This document shows positions 8,891-18,391 of a stretch of 64,000 nucleotides of DNA, in pieces; positions within the stretch are counted from its first letter, which is position 1, and every line of letters begins with the position of its first letter. This stretch comes from Vibrio sp. RE88 (GTDB lineage: Bacteria > Pseudomonadota > Gammaproteobacteria > Enterobacterales > Vibrionaceae), in contig NZ_VTYQ01000002.1 of NCBI RefSeq assembly GCF_013113835.1, positions 372,001 through 436,000 on the forward strand, in the 5' to 3' direction. The notes beneath the pieces are model-generated. The model was given only the letters and a program-made list of their open reading frames with translations. It was not told where the DNA came from and made no database searches. A program made the position numbers and the translations under genes.

Positions 8891-10036
8891 ATGGATATGA
8901 AACTATTAAGAAAAACGTCAATAGTGGTGGCATCAGGTTTAATTTCTTTTACTGCTAACGCAGCAACGGTCGTCCCAGACGGTCGTGGCAATGGGATGGG
9001 GAACACGGGAGTCACCACCGCCGATTATGTGTTAGCCCCTTTCTACAATCCCGCTTTAGCTGCGGTGTACCGAGATTCAGATACGTTTGGCATACTCTTT
9101 CCCGGTATTGGAGCACGAATTCGAGATACTGACAAAACCCTTGAAACGGTTGATGATCTTCAGGATTCAATCAAACAGTTTGAAAGCAATCCTTCCACGC
9201 CCGGAATTGAAGCCACTATCAATGGTTACTTAGATCAACTTTCAGACGACAAACCACTTGGTGTAAACGGTGGTGTCATTGCTTCGGTTGCGTTACCTCT
9301 TAATGCTTTCTCGACAAACTTGTTTTTGCGAGGCTATGCGGATGTTATCGCAAAAACGGATATTTCCAGCTCTTCTAACACCCAAACACGCTATGAAAAC
9401 TCTCGTGTCGACATGATTGCATTTGGGTACAGCGAGTTTGGTGTTGCTGTTGCAAAACGTATGACACTCGCAGGGCAAGACGTTTCACTCGGCATATCAC
9501 CAAAGTTCCAGACTATGCGAACTTACAAACAAGCGCTAACGGTGGAAAATTTTGATTTAAGTGATTATGACCAAAGTGAAACCAAGGAAAACGCATTTAA
9601 TTTGGATCTTGGGGCCGTCTGGTTTTATCAACAGTTCCGCGCTGGTATTGCAATCAAAGATTTGTTCTCACAAGAGCTTCAAACGCTCGATATAAGTGGC
9701 GTGAGCACCTACAAACTCGACACTCAGGTAACGGTGTCTGGTGCTTACGTGCTGGATTATTTTGTGGCGACGGTTGATTGGGATTTGACTAAGCAAGAGC
9801 GATTTACTGATCAAAACGACGATACACAATTTTTACGTTTTGGTGTTGAAGGCAATGCAATGGGATGGGCACAGCTGAGGGCCGGTTATGAGGTCGATTT
9901 GGAAGATACATTGGATAACTCTATTACTGCGGGGATTGGTATTAGTCCGGGTGATTTGGTAAGCCTAGATTTGGCGGGAAGTTATGCAGGTGACAACCAA
10001 TATGGCGTCTCAGGTAATTTATCTTTTACGTTCTAG
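8891..10036 (+). CDS. TraF-like outer-membrane beta-barrel protein
   Basis: A 381-residue secreted protein with a signal peptide (MDMKLLRKTS... ending near TANA, residue 24). The family-typical N-terminal block follows (GRGNGMGNTGVTTADYVLAP, then FYNPALAAV). The rest alternates polar and hydrophobic residues as in beta barrels and ends in a terminal phenylalanine (GNLSFTF), the usual barrel-assembly signal. This family is annotated as conjugal transfer TraF, but no other transfer gene is near, so a chromosomal outer-membrane role, perhaps FadL-like, is more likely. AAAGG precedes the ATG. Confidence 0.75.
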   Translation: MDMKLLRKTSIVVASGLISFTANAATVVPDGRGNGMGNTGVTTADYVLAPFYNPALAAVYRDSDTFGILFPGIGARIRDTDKTLETVDDLQDSIKQFESNPSTPGIEATINGYLDQLSDDKPLGVNGGVIASVALPLNAFSTNLFLRGYADVIAKTDISSSSNTQTRYENSRVDMIAFGYSEFGVAVAKRMTLAGQDVSLGISPKFQTMRTYKQALTVENFDLSDYDQSETKENAFNLDLGAVWFYQQFRAGIAIKDLFSQELQTLDISGVSTYKLDTQVTVSGAYVLDYFVATVDWDLTKQERFTDQNDDTQFLRFGVEGNAMGWAQLRAGYEVDLEDTLDNSITAGIGISPGDLVSLDLAGSYAGDNQYGVSGNLSFTF

Positions 10037-10147
10037 GTTCAAATATGCATAATTAATCTCTTTATGTAAGTTAATGTTTTTAATAGGTTAATTTATAGCC
10101 ATATAGTCGACCTAGCGGAGATTAAATAGTATTCTCTAATAAATTAA

Positions 10148-11283
<1,136 letters not shown>

Positions 11284-11284
<1 letters not shown>

Positions 11285-13854
11285 TGGCATTATTAGCGCG
11301 GCGAGGCAGTAAGAGCCGTCTCGCCACATTACTTACCCGTTCTATATTCCTCACTATCGGTGTTTTGTCGTTGGTGATGGTATTTCAGAACTATCAAGTA
11401 AATCGCCAAGTCGTTTCCCAAGAGGTGGCGCGCTCAAAGCTGCAAACGCAAAGCCTAGTACAGCAGATTTTTAATTTTAGACTTAAAGCTCTAGAGATCC
11501 AGCAAGACAGCTACAGTCGCAATGAATCTTTGAGTGATGCGTTTGTTGAGTCTGACGTGAACGGGCTGGATCGCTTTTTTAACGGTATTGACCAAGCCGC
11601 ACCAGAACTGGCACCTGATTTTCGTTTTATCACAGCGGAAACCGAAATGATCTGGGATGACTCTAATTACCAGTTCTATGGTATTTCTCCTGAGCAACTT
11701 TCTCATCTCAGTGATGAAATGACGACAGGTGGCAATTGGCACTTGTCACAAGCCCCATCTTTGCTAGGGACGCGTTATCTAATGGTTCGTCGCGTTCCAA
11801 TCATTAATATGGTATCTGGCGAAGTATTAGGCTATCTCCACATTGGTGTTGTACTGAACAATAACTTTGCGTTAATCAACGCGTTGCTAAAAGGCAGTAA
11901 CGCAGACCAAATTTTGCTTTCTGTTGGCTCAGAAGTGATCGCATCAAGCACCAAAGACAAAGATTTCCGCCATATTGAATGGCTTGAAGAGTCTGCACTG
12001 GATTTCACTGCCAGCAAATACATGGTATCTAAAACGGACCTGACCATTAGCAATGTGGCGACATTTCTATCGATTTATACCATCCAAGACAACCAGTCTA
12101 TCGTCATTCTTGTTCGAAGCCACTATTTGTGGGTTGCAGTCGCGGCATTGCTTTTGATGGTAATTGCAGTTTATAGCCGTTTGTGGCTTGGTAAGCGCGT
12201 ATCGAAAGAACTGGCTAAGTTGATGCGTTACACCGAAAGTACGGTTGAAAGTAAGGATGCGAGTAAGTTCCCTGGTTCTCCAATTGAAGAATTTGAACAA
12301 ATTGGCCAATCATTTGAATTGTCATTCCAACGCCTAAGCGAACAGGAAAAGCAATTTGCTGACTTGTTCAATTTCTCCCTTTCTCCTATCACTCTATGGG
12401 ATGTTGATGGCAAATTACTCAGAAGCAACCCAGCGGCAGAGCGCAGTTTTCGTGTAGAAATGGGCGATGAGCAAAACGATTATCAACTTTTGGTCGAAAA
12501 GCTCGGACCACATATCCGCATGTGTGCCAAAGGGGCAACACTGACGGGAATAAATATTGCCATCAGAGAGAAAACATATCGTTGGAACCTTTCACCAATC
12601 TTTGTAGACAAGGGAATTAACAACATCATGGCGCAAGGTCAGGATGTGACCAGTTTTGTCGACGCTGAGATTCAAAGCCAAGCAGCAAGAAAAGAAGCCG
12701 AAGAGTCTGCAAGAGTGCGAGCGGATTTTTTAGCTAAGATGAGTCATGAGCTGCGAACTCCACTGAACGGAATTCTAGGCGTATCGCAGTTGCTCAAAGG
12801 GAAAATATCTAATGCCGACGATATTGAGCATTTAGACGTTCTTTGTAACAGTGGTGAACACCTGCTTGCGGTATTGAATGATATTCTTGATTTCTCGAAG
12901 ATTGAGCAGGGTAAGTTCCACATCCAGTCCGCGGATTTCCGCTTGGTTGAATTGATTAGTGCTGTTGAGAAAATCTATACACCGTTGTGTGATGAAAAAG
13001 GCATTGGCTTTGTGGTTGAAACCAATGTCAGTAACAACACTTTTGCGCACAGTGACCAGGTCAGGTTAAATCAAATCTTATTTAACTTGGTTAGTAACGC
13101 GATTAAGTTTACTCACGAAGGGAAAGTGACCGTGTCACTAATTTGCGACAATGAAAGTCCAGAATCACGCTTGAACATCAGTGTTCAAGATACGGGGATA
13201 GGCATCGACCGTGAGCGTATTTCTCATATTTTTGAACCATTCGTACAAGCCGAAGCAACGACAACGCGTGAATATGGCGGGAGCGGGCTTGGTTTAGCGA
13301 TTGTTCACAGTTTAGTTGAGATGCTTAATGGGCAGATCGAGATTGAAAGCTCAATTGGGCATGGGACCAAGTTCAGCTTATCGGTGCCAATTGAGCTGAC
13401 TGAATCTGTGGAGCAGGTGGAAGCCAATACACTGCTGGTTGACCCGGCGAGTCTGTTTGATAGAGCGCTGAATGTTTTGCTTGTCGAAGACAATCATACC
13501 AATGCATTTATTGCCAAGGCATTCTGCGAGAAATATAGAATGGAAGTGACTTGGGTTCAGGATGGACATAATGCTATCGATCAACTGAAGAAGTCAGACA
13601 ATGTGGATTTGATTCTAATGGATAACCAGTTGCCAAATTTAGGTGGTATTGAAACGACCAAAATCATCCGTGAAGATTTGAAACTCGATGTCCCCATCTT
13701 TGCCTGTACTGCTGACGGGATGCAGGACACCAAACGCGCGTTTTTGAGCGTTGGCGCTGACTATGTAATCGTAAAACCGATTAAAGAATTAGCGCTGAAT
13801 CAGGCATTTATTCACTACAAAGAAGAATATCTCACCAAGCTAGAAGAGTGTTGA
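11284..13854 (+). CDS. luxQ: Hybrid sensor kinase/phosphatase LuxQ
   Basis: Inner-membrane partner of LuxP. At low AI-2 it autophosphorylates and feeds phosphate to LuxU/LuxO; with AI-2 it acts as a phosphatase. The 856 residues contain a TM near residue 20, a large periplasmic sensor domain, a second TM (about residues 280-300), a PAS-like region, a HisKA domain with H488 in SHELRTPLNG, an HATPase domain (NAIKFTHEG, DTGIGI, GGSGLGLA), and a C-terminal receiver with D780 in LILMDNQLP. All catalytic residues are intact. Its 3' end overlaps the convergent PilZ gene by 15 bases, leaving no room for a terminator. Confidence 0.97.
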
Positions 13855-14505
13855 TAGCGCAGATTGCTCAAGTAACTCTTGCTTCAATTCGTCAGACATT
13901 TCAATTTCCTGGCTGAACTTGATGCCAAATCGATGGCCTTTCTTTTCTTTCTGAATTCCGACAATGGTGTATTTGAGATCTTCTGGGAGTAGCTCATCTA
14001 GTGGTGTGTCCAACTCTATAATACTGCTTTTCGTTAATTCACTTTCACCTGAAATAAAAAATGCGCATCCAGAAACTGAAAAATCGACCATGGCTGCTTT
14101 ATAGCTGATGGTATTTGATTTGACCTCAATAGGAACATCCAAAGCGTATCTTTCATGCTCGCGTATAGGCTTAGAGGCGAAATGTTGAGGCATGCGAAGG
14201 AAAATCAGATGCCCGGGTGAGCTGATTTGAGAAATGACCGACGTTTTAAACGCAACGATATGACCAAGTTTGGTATTCGTTATTCCCCTTATCACAATTG
14301 CTGCATTATTTAGCTTTCTCATGATAAGCGATTCTTTTGCTTTCTGAGGTAAATCAATAATGAGGAATTGATTGGTTTTGCAACCAATATAGTGGGTATT
14401 AAACGGATATTGATCGGCGGGGCCAAACTCAATGGTTGCAGAGAGTCGCATTCCGGGAATAAGTAATTTAACAAGTTCAGTTGCAGCGTCATTCACAGAG
14501 GGCAT
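13840..14505 (-). CDS. PilZ domain protein (c-di-GMP receptor)
   Basis: A 221-residue cytosolic protein with an N-terminal YcgR-like domain (about residues 1-110) and a C-terminal PilZ domain. The c-di-GMP-binding motifs are visible: RxxxR as REHER, and DFSVSG matching D/NxSxxG about 25 residues later. It probably changes motility or surface behaviour on binding c-di-GMP. Neither the ATG at 14505 nor a TTG two codons upstream has a clear ribosome-binding site. The 3' end overlaps luxQ by 15 bases in antisense. Confidence 0.85.
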   Translation of the reverse strand: MPSVNDAATELVKLLIPGMRLSATIEFGPADQYPFNTHYIGCKTNQFLIIDLPQKAKESLIMRKLNNAAIVIRGITNTKLGHIVAFKTSVISQISSPGHLIFLRMPQHFASKPIREHERYALDVPIEVKSNTISYKAAMVDFSVSGCAFFISGESELTKSSIIELDTPLDELLPEDLKYTIVGIQKEKKGHRFGIKFSQEIEMSDELKQELLEQSALSTLF

Positions 14506-14585
14506 GGTCAAAACATTTTATTATTATTTGAACGATATCTTTTTAAATATACTCCCTTCGTCAACAAGTGTAACTTCTGAAATTA

Positions 14586-14610
14586 AAAATGGGGGCTTAG
14601 CCCCCAATTT
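14586..14610 (-). terminator. Terminator after glpD
   Basis: GGGGGCTTAGCCCCC hairpin (14591-14605) that, on the minus strand, is followed by a T run. It lies directly after the glpD stop. Confidence 0.85.
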
Positions 14611-14611
14611 G

Positions 14612-16144
14612 TTATGCGCATTGCTCATGTATGCTGTATTCGGTTCCATCAAGGTAACTGTCAATCGCTTGATAACATTGTTGATCGCACAACAGATGAA
14701 GCTTACTGCGGCGTTTTAAGACGTCTTCAGCATTGGTGCCCAATTCATGCTTTACTAGATAGTCGATTTCTTTTTGATAGATACCGGCAGAGAACTTAAT
14801 ACCAAGATCTTGCTCTGTAGCCACGCCTTCTAGAAGTTGTTCCACACGGCTGCCGTAGGCTCTTAGCCAGCGTAAGCGTGTTTCGTTATCGATAAATGGA
14901 ACCTGTTTCGCTAATCGAGCTTCCATCTTTTCCCACGTGAAGTCTTCGCCACCAGGAAGTGGGGCATTCTTTGTCCATGACTCCTTCAAGTTGAAGTATG
15001 GAGAAAGGTGTTGCATCGCAGATTCAGATAGCTTTCGGTACGTCGTTAATTTACCGCCAAAGATGGAAAGCAAAGGAGCTTCTCCGTCTTTATGATCCAG
15101 TGAGAGTGTGTAATCTCGAGTGATCGCTTGTGGTGAATCTGACTCATCATCACAAAGTGGTCTGACGCCACTAAAATCAGCAACAACATCATCGAGCGTA
15201 ATTTGTTTGCGGAAGTGCTGATTCGTCACATCGATCAGGTATTGTTTCTCTTCCTCGCTAATCGCGACTTTACGAGGGTCGCCTTTGTATTCGACATCTG
15301 TGGTTCCGATCATCGAGAATTTACCTAGGTAAGGAATAACAAACACAATGCGGTTGTCTTCATTCTGCATAATATATGCTTGCTCTTCATCGTGAATTTT
15401 TGGAACGATGATGTGAGAGCCTTTGATCAATCGAATGCCGTAAGGGGATGGTAGTTTAGTGTTTTCGGTTAGGAAATCTTTAACCCAAGGGCCTGTTGCG
15501 TTCACTAGCGCTTTCGCTTTTCTGAAGAGCGTTTTACAGGTACGTTGATCGTATAGCTCGACGTGCCAGATGTCTTCGATGCGTTGAGCTTTGGTGACTT
15601 GGCAATAGTTACTCACCTCAGCGCCTAATTCTTGCGCTTGCATAACGTTCAGAACGACCAATCGCGCATCATCGACCCAACAATCTGAGTATTCAAAGCC
15701 AACGTTCAGTTCAGGTAAGGTAACATTCTGATTATCTAGCTTAATCTTCTTACTGCTAGGCAATGATGTGCGTTTTCCTAAATGGTCATAAAGGAACAAA
15801 CCGGCTCTGATCATCCATGCAGGGCGTAGAAATGGTCGGTGCGGTAGCCTAAATCGCATAGGAAAGGCAATGTGTGGTGCTTTAGCAAGTAAAACTTCAC
15901 GTTCTGCCAAAGCTTCACCCACCAAGCGAAATTCATAATGTTCTAGATATCGAAGTCCACCATGAATCAATTTTGAGCTGGCAGAAGAGGTTGCACCAGC
16001 AAAGTCTTGTGCTTCATAAAGGCCAACTTTTAAACCGCGACCTGCTGCGTCTACTGCGATGCCGGCACCATTAATGCCACCTCCGACGACTATTAAGTCC
16101 AGCAATTCTTGTTCTTTTTGTTCTTTTAAGTAACTAACGGTCAT
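14612..16144 (-). CDS. glpD: Aerobic glycerol-3-phosphate dehydrogenase
   Basis: Membrane-bound FAD enzyme that oxidises glycerol-3-phosphate to dihydroxyacetone phosphate and reduces ubiquinone under aerobic growth. It has 510 residues with the FAD motif LIVVGGGINGAGIAVDAAGR at about 18-37 and the conserved SSASSKLIHGGLRYLEHYEF block (about 54-73). I use the ATG giving MTVSYLKEQ, which has AGGA upstream; an earlier in-frame ATG (16207) would place the GlpR operator inside the gene. It is monocistronic, 8 kb from glpFK, with its own GlpR and CRP sites. Confidence 0.97.
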   Translation of the reverse strand: MTVSYLKEQKEQELLDLIVVGGGINGAGIAVDAAGRGLKVGLYEAQDFAGATSSASSKLIHGGLRYLEHYEFRLVGEALAEREVLLAKAPHIAFPMRFRLPHRPFLRPAWMIRAGLFLYDHLGKRTSLPSSKKIKLDNQNVTLPELNVGFEYSDCWVDDARLVVLNVMQAQELGAEVSNYCQVTKAQRIEDIWHVELYDQRTCKTLFRKAKALVNATGPWVKDFLTENTKLPSPYGIRLIKGSHIIVPKIHDEEQAYIMQNEDNRIVFVIPYLGKFSMIGTTDVEYKGDPRKVAISEEEKQYLIDVTNQHFRKQITLDDVVADFSGVRPLCDDESDSPQAITRDYTLSLDHKDGEAPLLSIFGGKLTTYRKLSESAMQHLSPYFNLKESWTKNAPLPGGEDFTWEKMEARLAKQVPFIDNETRLRWLRAYGSRVEQLLEGVATEQDLGIKFSAGIYQKEIDYLVKHELGTNAEDVLKRRSKLHLLCDQQCYQAIDSYLDGTEYSIHEQCA

Positions 16145-16157
16145 CTTTTTGATTCCT

Positions 16158-16175
16158 AATGTTCGAACGAGCATT
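16158..16175. promoter_or_regulatory. GlpR operator upstream of glpD
   Basis: AATGTTCGAACGAGCATT is an 18-base palindrome with a single broken pair. It resembles the enteric GlpR operator (ATGTTCG..CGAACAT). It lies 14 bases upstream of the chosen glpD ATG, where a bound repressor would block transcription. Confidence 0.8.
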
Positions 16176-16229
16176 TGTTTTGCGCAATATAACCACATTA
16201 TAACCACAAATGTTAGACTTTACCTCACT

Positions 16230-16251
16230 AAATATGATCTAGATCATTCTA
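16230..16251. promoter_or_regulatory. CRP-like site upstream of glpD
   Basis: The centre TGATCTAGATCA (16235-16246) is a perfect palindrome. The full 22-base site agrees with the symmetric CRP consensus at 17 positions by my count. It lies about 55 bases upstream of the GlpR operator, which fits an activator site. Confidence 0.65.
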
Positions 16252-16308
16252 ATGAATGTAAGCCGAAAGCAATTCGAGTGTTTTTGTATTAAAAAGAAAA
16301 TTAAGGAA

Positions 16309-16335
16309 CAAAAAAGCCCTCGACAAAGCGAGGGC
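16309..16335 (-). terminator. Terminator after HMG-CoA reductase gene
   Basis: GCCCTCG-ACAAAG-CGAGGGC stem-loop (16316-16335) followed on the minus strand by a T run. Confidence 0.9.
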
Positions 16336-16361
16336 ATGGATAAAAAGAGGGGTTCTAGTTG

Positions 16362-17621
16362 CTATCTTGCGAGTTTCTGGTGAGCTCGAGAAAAGTGCCC
16401 GGCACAAAATGCACCAACAATCGAAAGTTCACCCGCGAGACATAACACGGCAGCGACTTCCGCAAGCGCTTTTGCTTTACCTGTACCTAGCAGCCCCATG
16501 AGTTCCAGACATGCTTTCTGGCTAGGCAAATGCGTTCCTCCGCCTACGGTTCCAACCATCAAGTTTGGCAGTGTGACACACGCGTACAGTCCGCCTTGTT
16601 TGTTCAACTCCATGCGAGTAATGCCTATTGCTGACTCAGACACACACGCAGCATCCTGGCCACAGGCAATATATAGCGCGGCCAGTGCATTCGCATAATG
16701 CGCGTTTACACCAATAGAGCCACTCAAAGCTGCACCTGTCGTGGTCATCTGGCCGAACTTAACCATTTGCTCGGGTGTGGTATGTAAGTACTTTTCTATG
16801 AGCTCTCTGGTTAGCTGGATTTCTGCGGTAACTTTTTTACCTCGAACATGGCGTAAGGTGTGCGCATTTGGCTTCTTGTCACCAGAGAGATTGCCATCAA
16901 GGAAAGCATCTTTAGGGGAGATAGGAGAGTGATCCAATATGTAATTGAAGACTTCATTGGTTGCGATTGTCACCATGTTCTGACCAGAAGCATCACCAGT
17001 ATGAAACTCAAAAATCAGGTAGACATGGTTGCCTTCAATATTGACGTTAATGTCGTTCAGCTTGCCATGTGAAGTGGTTGATTCCGCCACTTGTTTGAAA
17101 TGGTCATACTGAGTGACCACCCATGCTACGAACTGACCAGCGTCTGCTAGGTGCTGAAACTCAAACACGGGAGTTCGAGTCACTCCTTCGTTTAAGAGCA
17201 TCGCGCTCCCCCCCCCCGCTGCGGTGATCAATTGTGAGCCTCGGTTATAGGAGGCGACTAGGGCAGCTTCGGTTGTCGCGAGTGGGACAAAGTAATCGCC
17301 ATTAGCATGCAATCCATTGATGCGTAGAGGGCCAGCGAGACCAACGGGAAGTTTTACTGTACCGATAAAGTGCTCGATGTTTTTATTATAGAGTTCAGCT
17401 TGCTGTTCAGTCACTGGGTCGAGCAGCGCGTCTCGATCCGTCAATGGACTTAGCTTATCCCAACGTTTGGCCAAATTCTTCTCTGAGATATATGGGCTTG
17501 GTGTCAAACGCAAAGCGGGCCTCTCAAAATGAGGGCTCAGTAGTTGCTCGAGTTGCTCGGATTGTGGCCCTTGATTGAAGACTGGATTATTGTCACGGTG
17601 AGACAAGTTTAGTTTGGGCAT
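16362..17621 (-). CDS. Class I hydroxymethylglutaryl-CoA reductase
   Basis: NADPH-dependent enzyme that makes mevalonate from HMG-CoA. The 419 residues carry class I features: LPVGLAGPL, TTEAALVAS with the catalytic glutamate, GDASGQNM, GDKKPNAHTLRHVRGKK with the catalytic lysine, GQDAACVSES with the catalytic aspartate, GTVGGGTHLP and a C-terminal AGHFSRAH histidine motif. No membrane span is present, unlike eukaryotic forms. A run of ten G (C on the plus strand, 17208-17217) encodes AGGGS. The frame is intact in this copy. No other mevalonate gene is in the window. Class I enzymes in bacteria are usually explained by old lateral transfer (inference). Confidence 0.93.
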   Translation of the reverse strand: MPKLNLSHRDNNPVFNQGPQSEQLEQLLSPHFERPALRLTPSPYISEKNLAKRWDKLSPLTDRDALLDPVTEQQAELYNKNIEHFIGTVKLPVGLAGPLRINGLHANGDYFVPLATTEAALVASYNRGSQLITAAGGGSAMLLNEGVTRTPVFEFQHLADAGQFVAWVVTQYDHFKQVAESTTSHGKLNDINVNIEGNHVYLIFEFHTGDASGQNMVTIATNEVFNYILDHSPISPKDAFLDGNLSGDKKPNAHTLRHVRGKKVTAEIQLTRELIEKYLHTTPEQMVKFGQMTTTGAALSGSIGVNAHYANALAALYIACGQDAACVSESAIGITRMELNKQGGLYACVTLPNLMVGTVGGGTHLPSQKACLELMGLLGTGKAKALAEVAAVLCLAGELSIVGAFCAGHFSRAHQKLAR

Positions 17622-17711
17622 GGCAAAGACAGATATTAAAATTATCAGTGGATTCTAACGACTCTGAACGGGAAGACAATATCTTGTTTACCTATTGGTA
17701 CAAATTTCATG

Positions 17712-17990
17712 CTACACGTGTACGTCGAGTAACGTACCAATCATTTCTTGATCACGTTGTAGCATATTTGTTCCAATACGGCTGTATTGCTCTGCCTGAG
17801 TCAGTTTGATCATGGGTTCGATGTCGGAGGGTTCTGGTTGTTTGAATTCAACCTTATTGAACTCATAGGACTCGTCTTTTTGGATAGGATTGGTTTTGTG
17901 GACTTGATTGATTTCACGCGCAGCTTCGTCAGCCATTTTTGATGACTGTTCGATCAGTTGGTAGCCTGGCTGAACTGAGGAAACTGACAT
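17712..17990 (-). CDS. Small flagellar-rod-like hypothetical protein
   Basis: A 92-residue protein with no signal peptide or TM. The N-terminal helix GYQLIEQSSKMADEAAREI and the C-terminal helix EQYSRIGTNMLQRDQEMIGT followed by LLDVHV resemble in layout the two end helices of flagellar rod and hook proteins (start AANNIAN-like, end with a conserved helix and short hydrophobic tail), with a proline-rich linker in between. It lacks the beta domain of real rod proteins. A GGGGG element precedes the ATG at 17990; a GTG six bases up abuts that element and is less likely. Function unknown. Confidence 0.6.
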   Translation of the reverse strand: MSVSSVQPGYQLIEQSSKMADEAAREINQVHKTNPIQKDESYEFNKVEFKQPEPSDIEPMIKLTQAEQYSRIGTNMLQRDQEMIGTLLDVHV

Positions 17991-18046
17991 GGACACCCCC
18001 TACATAAATTAAGCTTAAGGTGTGTTTGCGTTTTCAGCAAGTTGTG

Positions 18047-18208
18047 CTACGAAAACAAGCTAGAGATGAGCTTTTGCTCTTCATCCGTCACTAGAACAGG
18101 GCGTGAGCCTTCCAGCGTTTCAGTTATCTCGCCCTTTAATGCACGTAATTGCTGAGGGCTTAAATTCTTTATCTGTTCTTTGAACAGTTCAAACTGTTTA
18201 GGGTTCAT
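18047..18208 (-). CDS. Small hypothetical protein
   Basis: A 53-residue charged protein (MNPKQFELFKEQIKNLSPQQ at the start, ISSLFS at the end). The segment LSPQQLRALKGEI recalls N-terminal helices of some zinc-ribbon transposases, but there are no cysteines and nothing else of a transposase. GGAGG lies nine bases before this ATG, which decides the start over an upstream in-frame ATG. It lies 57 bases upstream of the rod-like small gene, in the same direction, and may be co-transcribed with it. Confidence 0.55.
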   Translation of the reverse strand: MNPKQFELFKEQIKNLSPQQLRALKGEITETLEGSRPVLVTDEEQKLISSLFS

Positions 18209-18391
18209 ATTAGGTTGCCTCCGAATCAATCCAGTTTTCTGGTTCGAAAAGCAAGAGATGTTTCCTTTCATCTTCTTACTCCCGTAAGAATTATCTGACT
18301 CCAGTTTATGGAATAGAGGTGAAGTTTTGTCCGGGTAATGTCAGGTAGTGTTAGAGAAAGGTGAAGGAGACCGCAATGCGGCCCCTTATAA

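Noticed and set aside
8891..10036. TraF-like name as evidence of a conjugative element
   Set aside because: No other transfer gene, relaxase or integrase is near; the protein looks like a chromosomal outer-membrane barrel.
18357..18385. GACCGCA/TGCGGCC hairpin after the yccS gene as a terminator
   Set aside because: The stem is imperfect and no T run follows on the minus strand.
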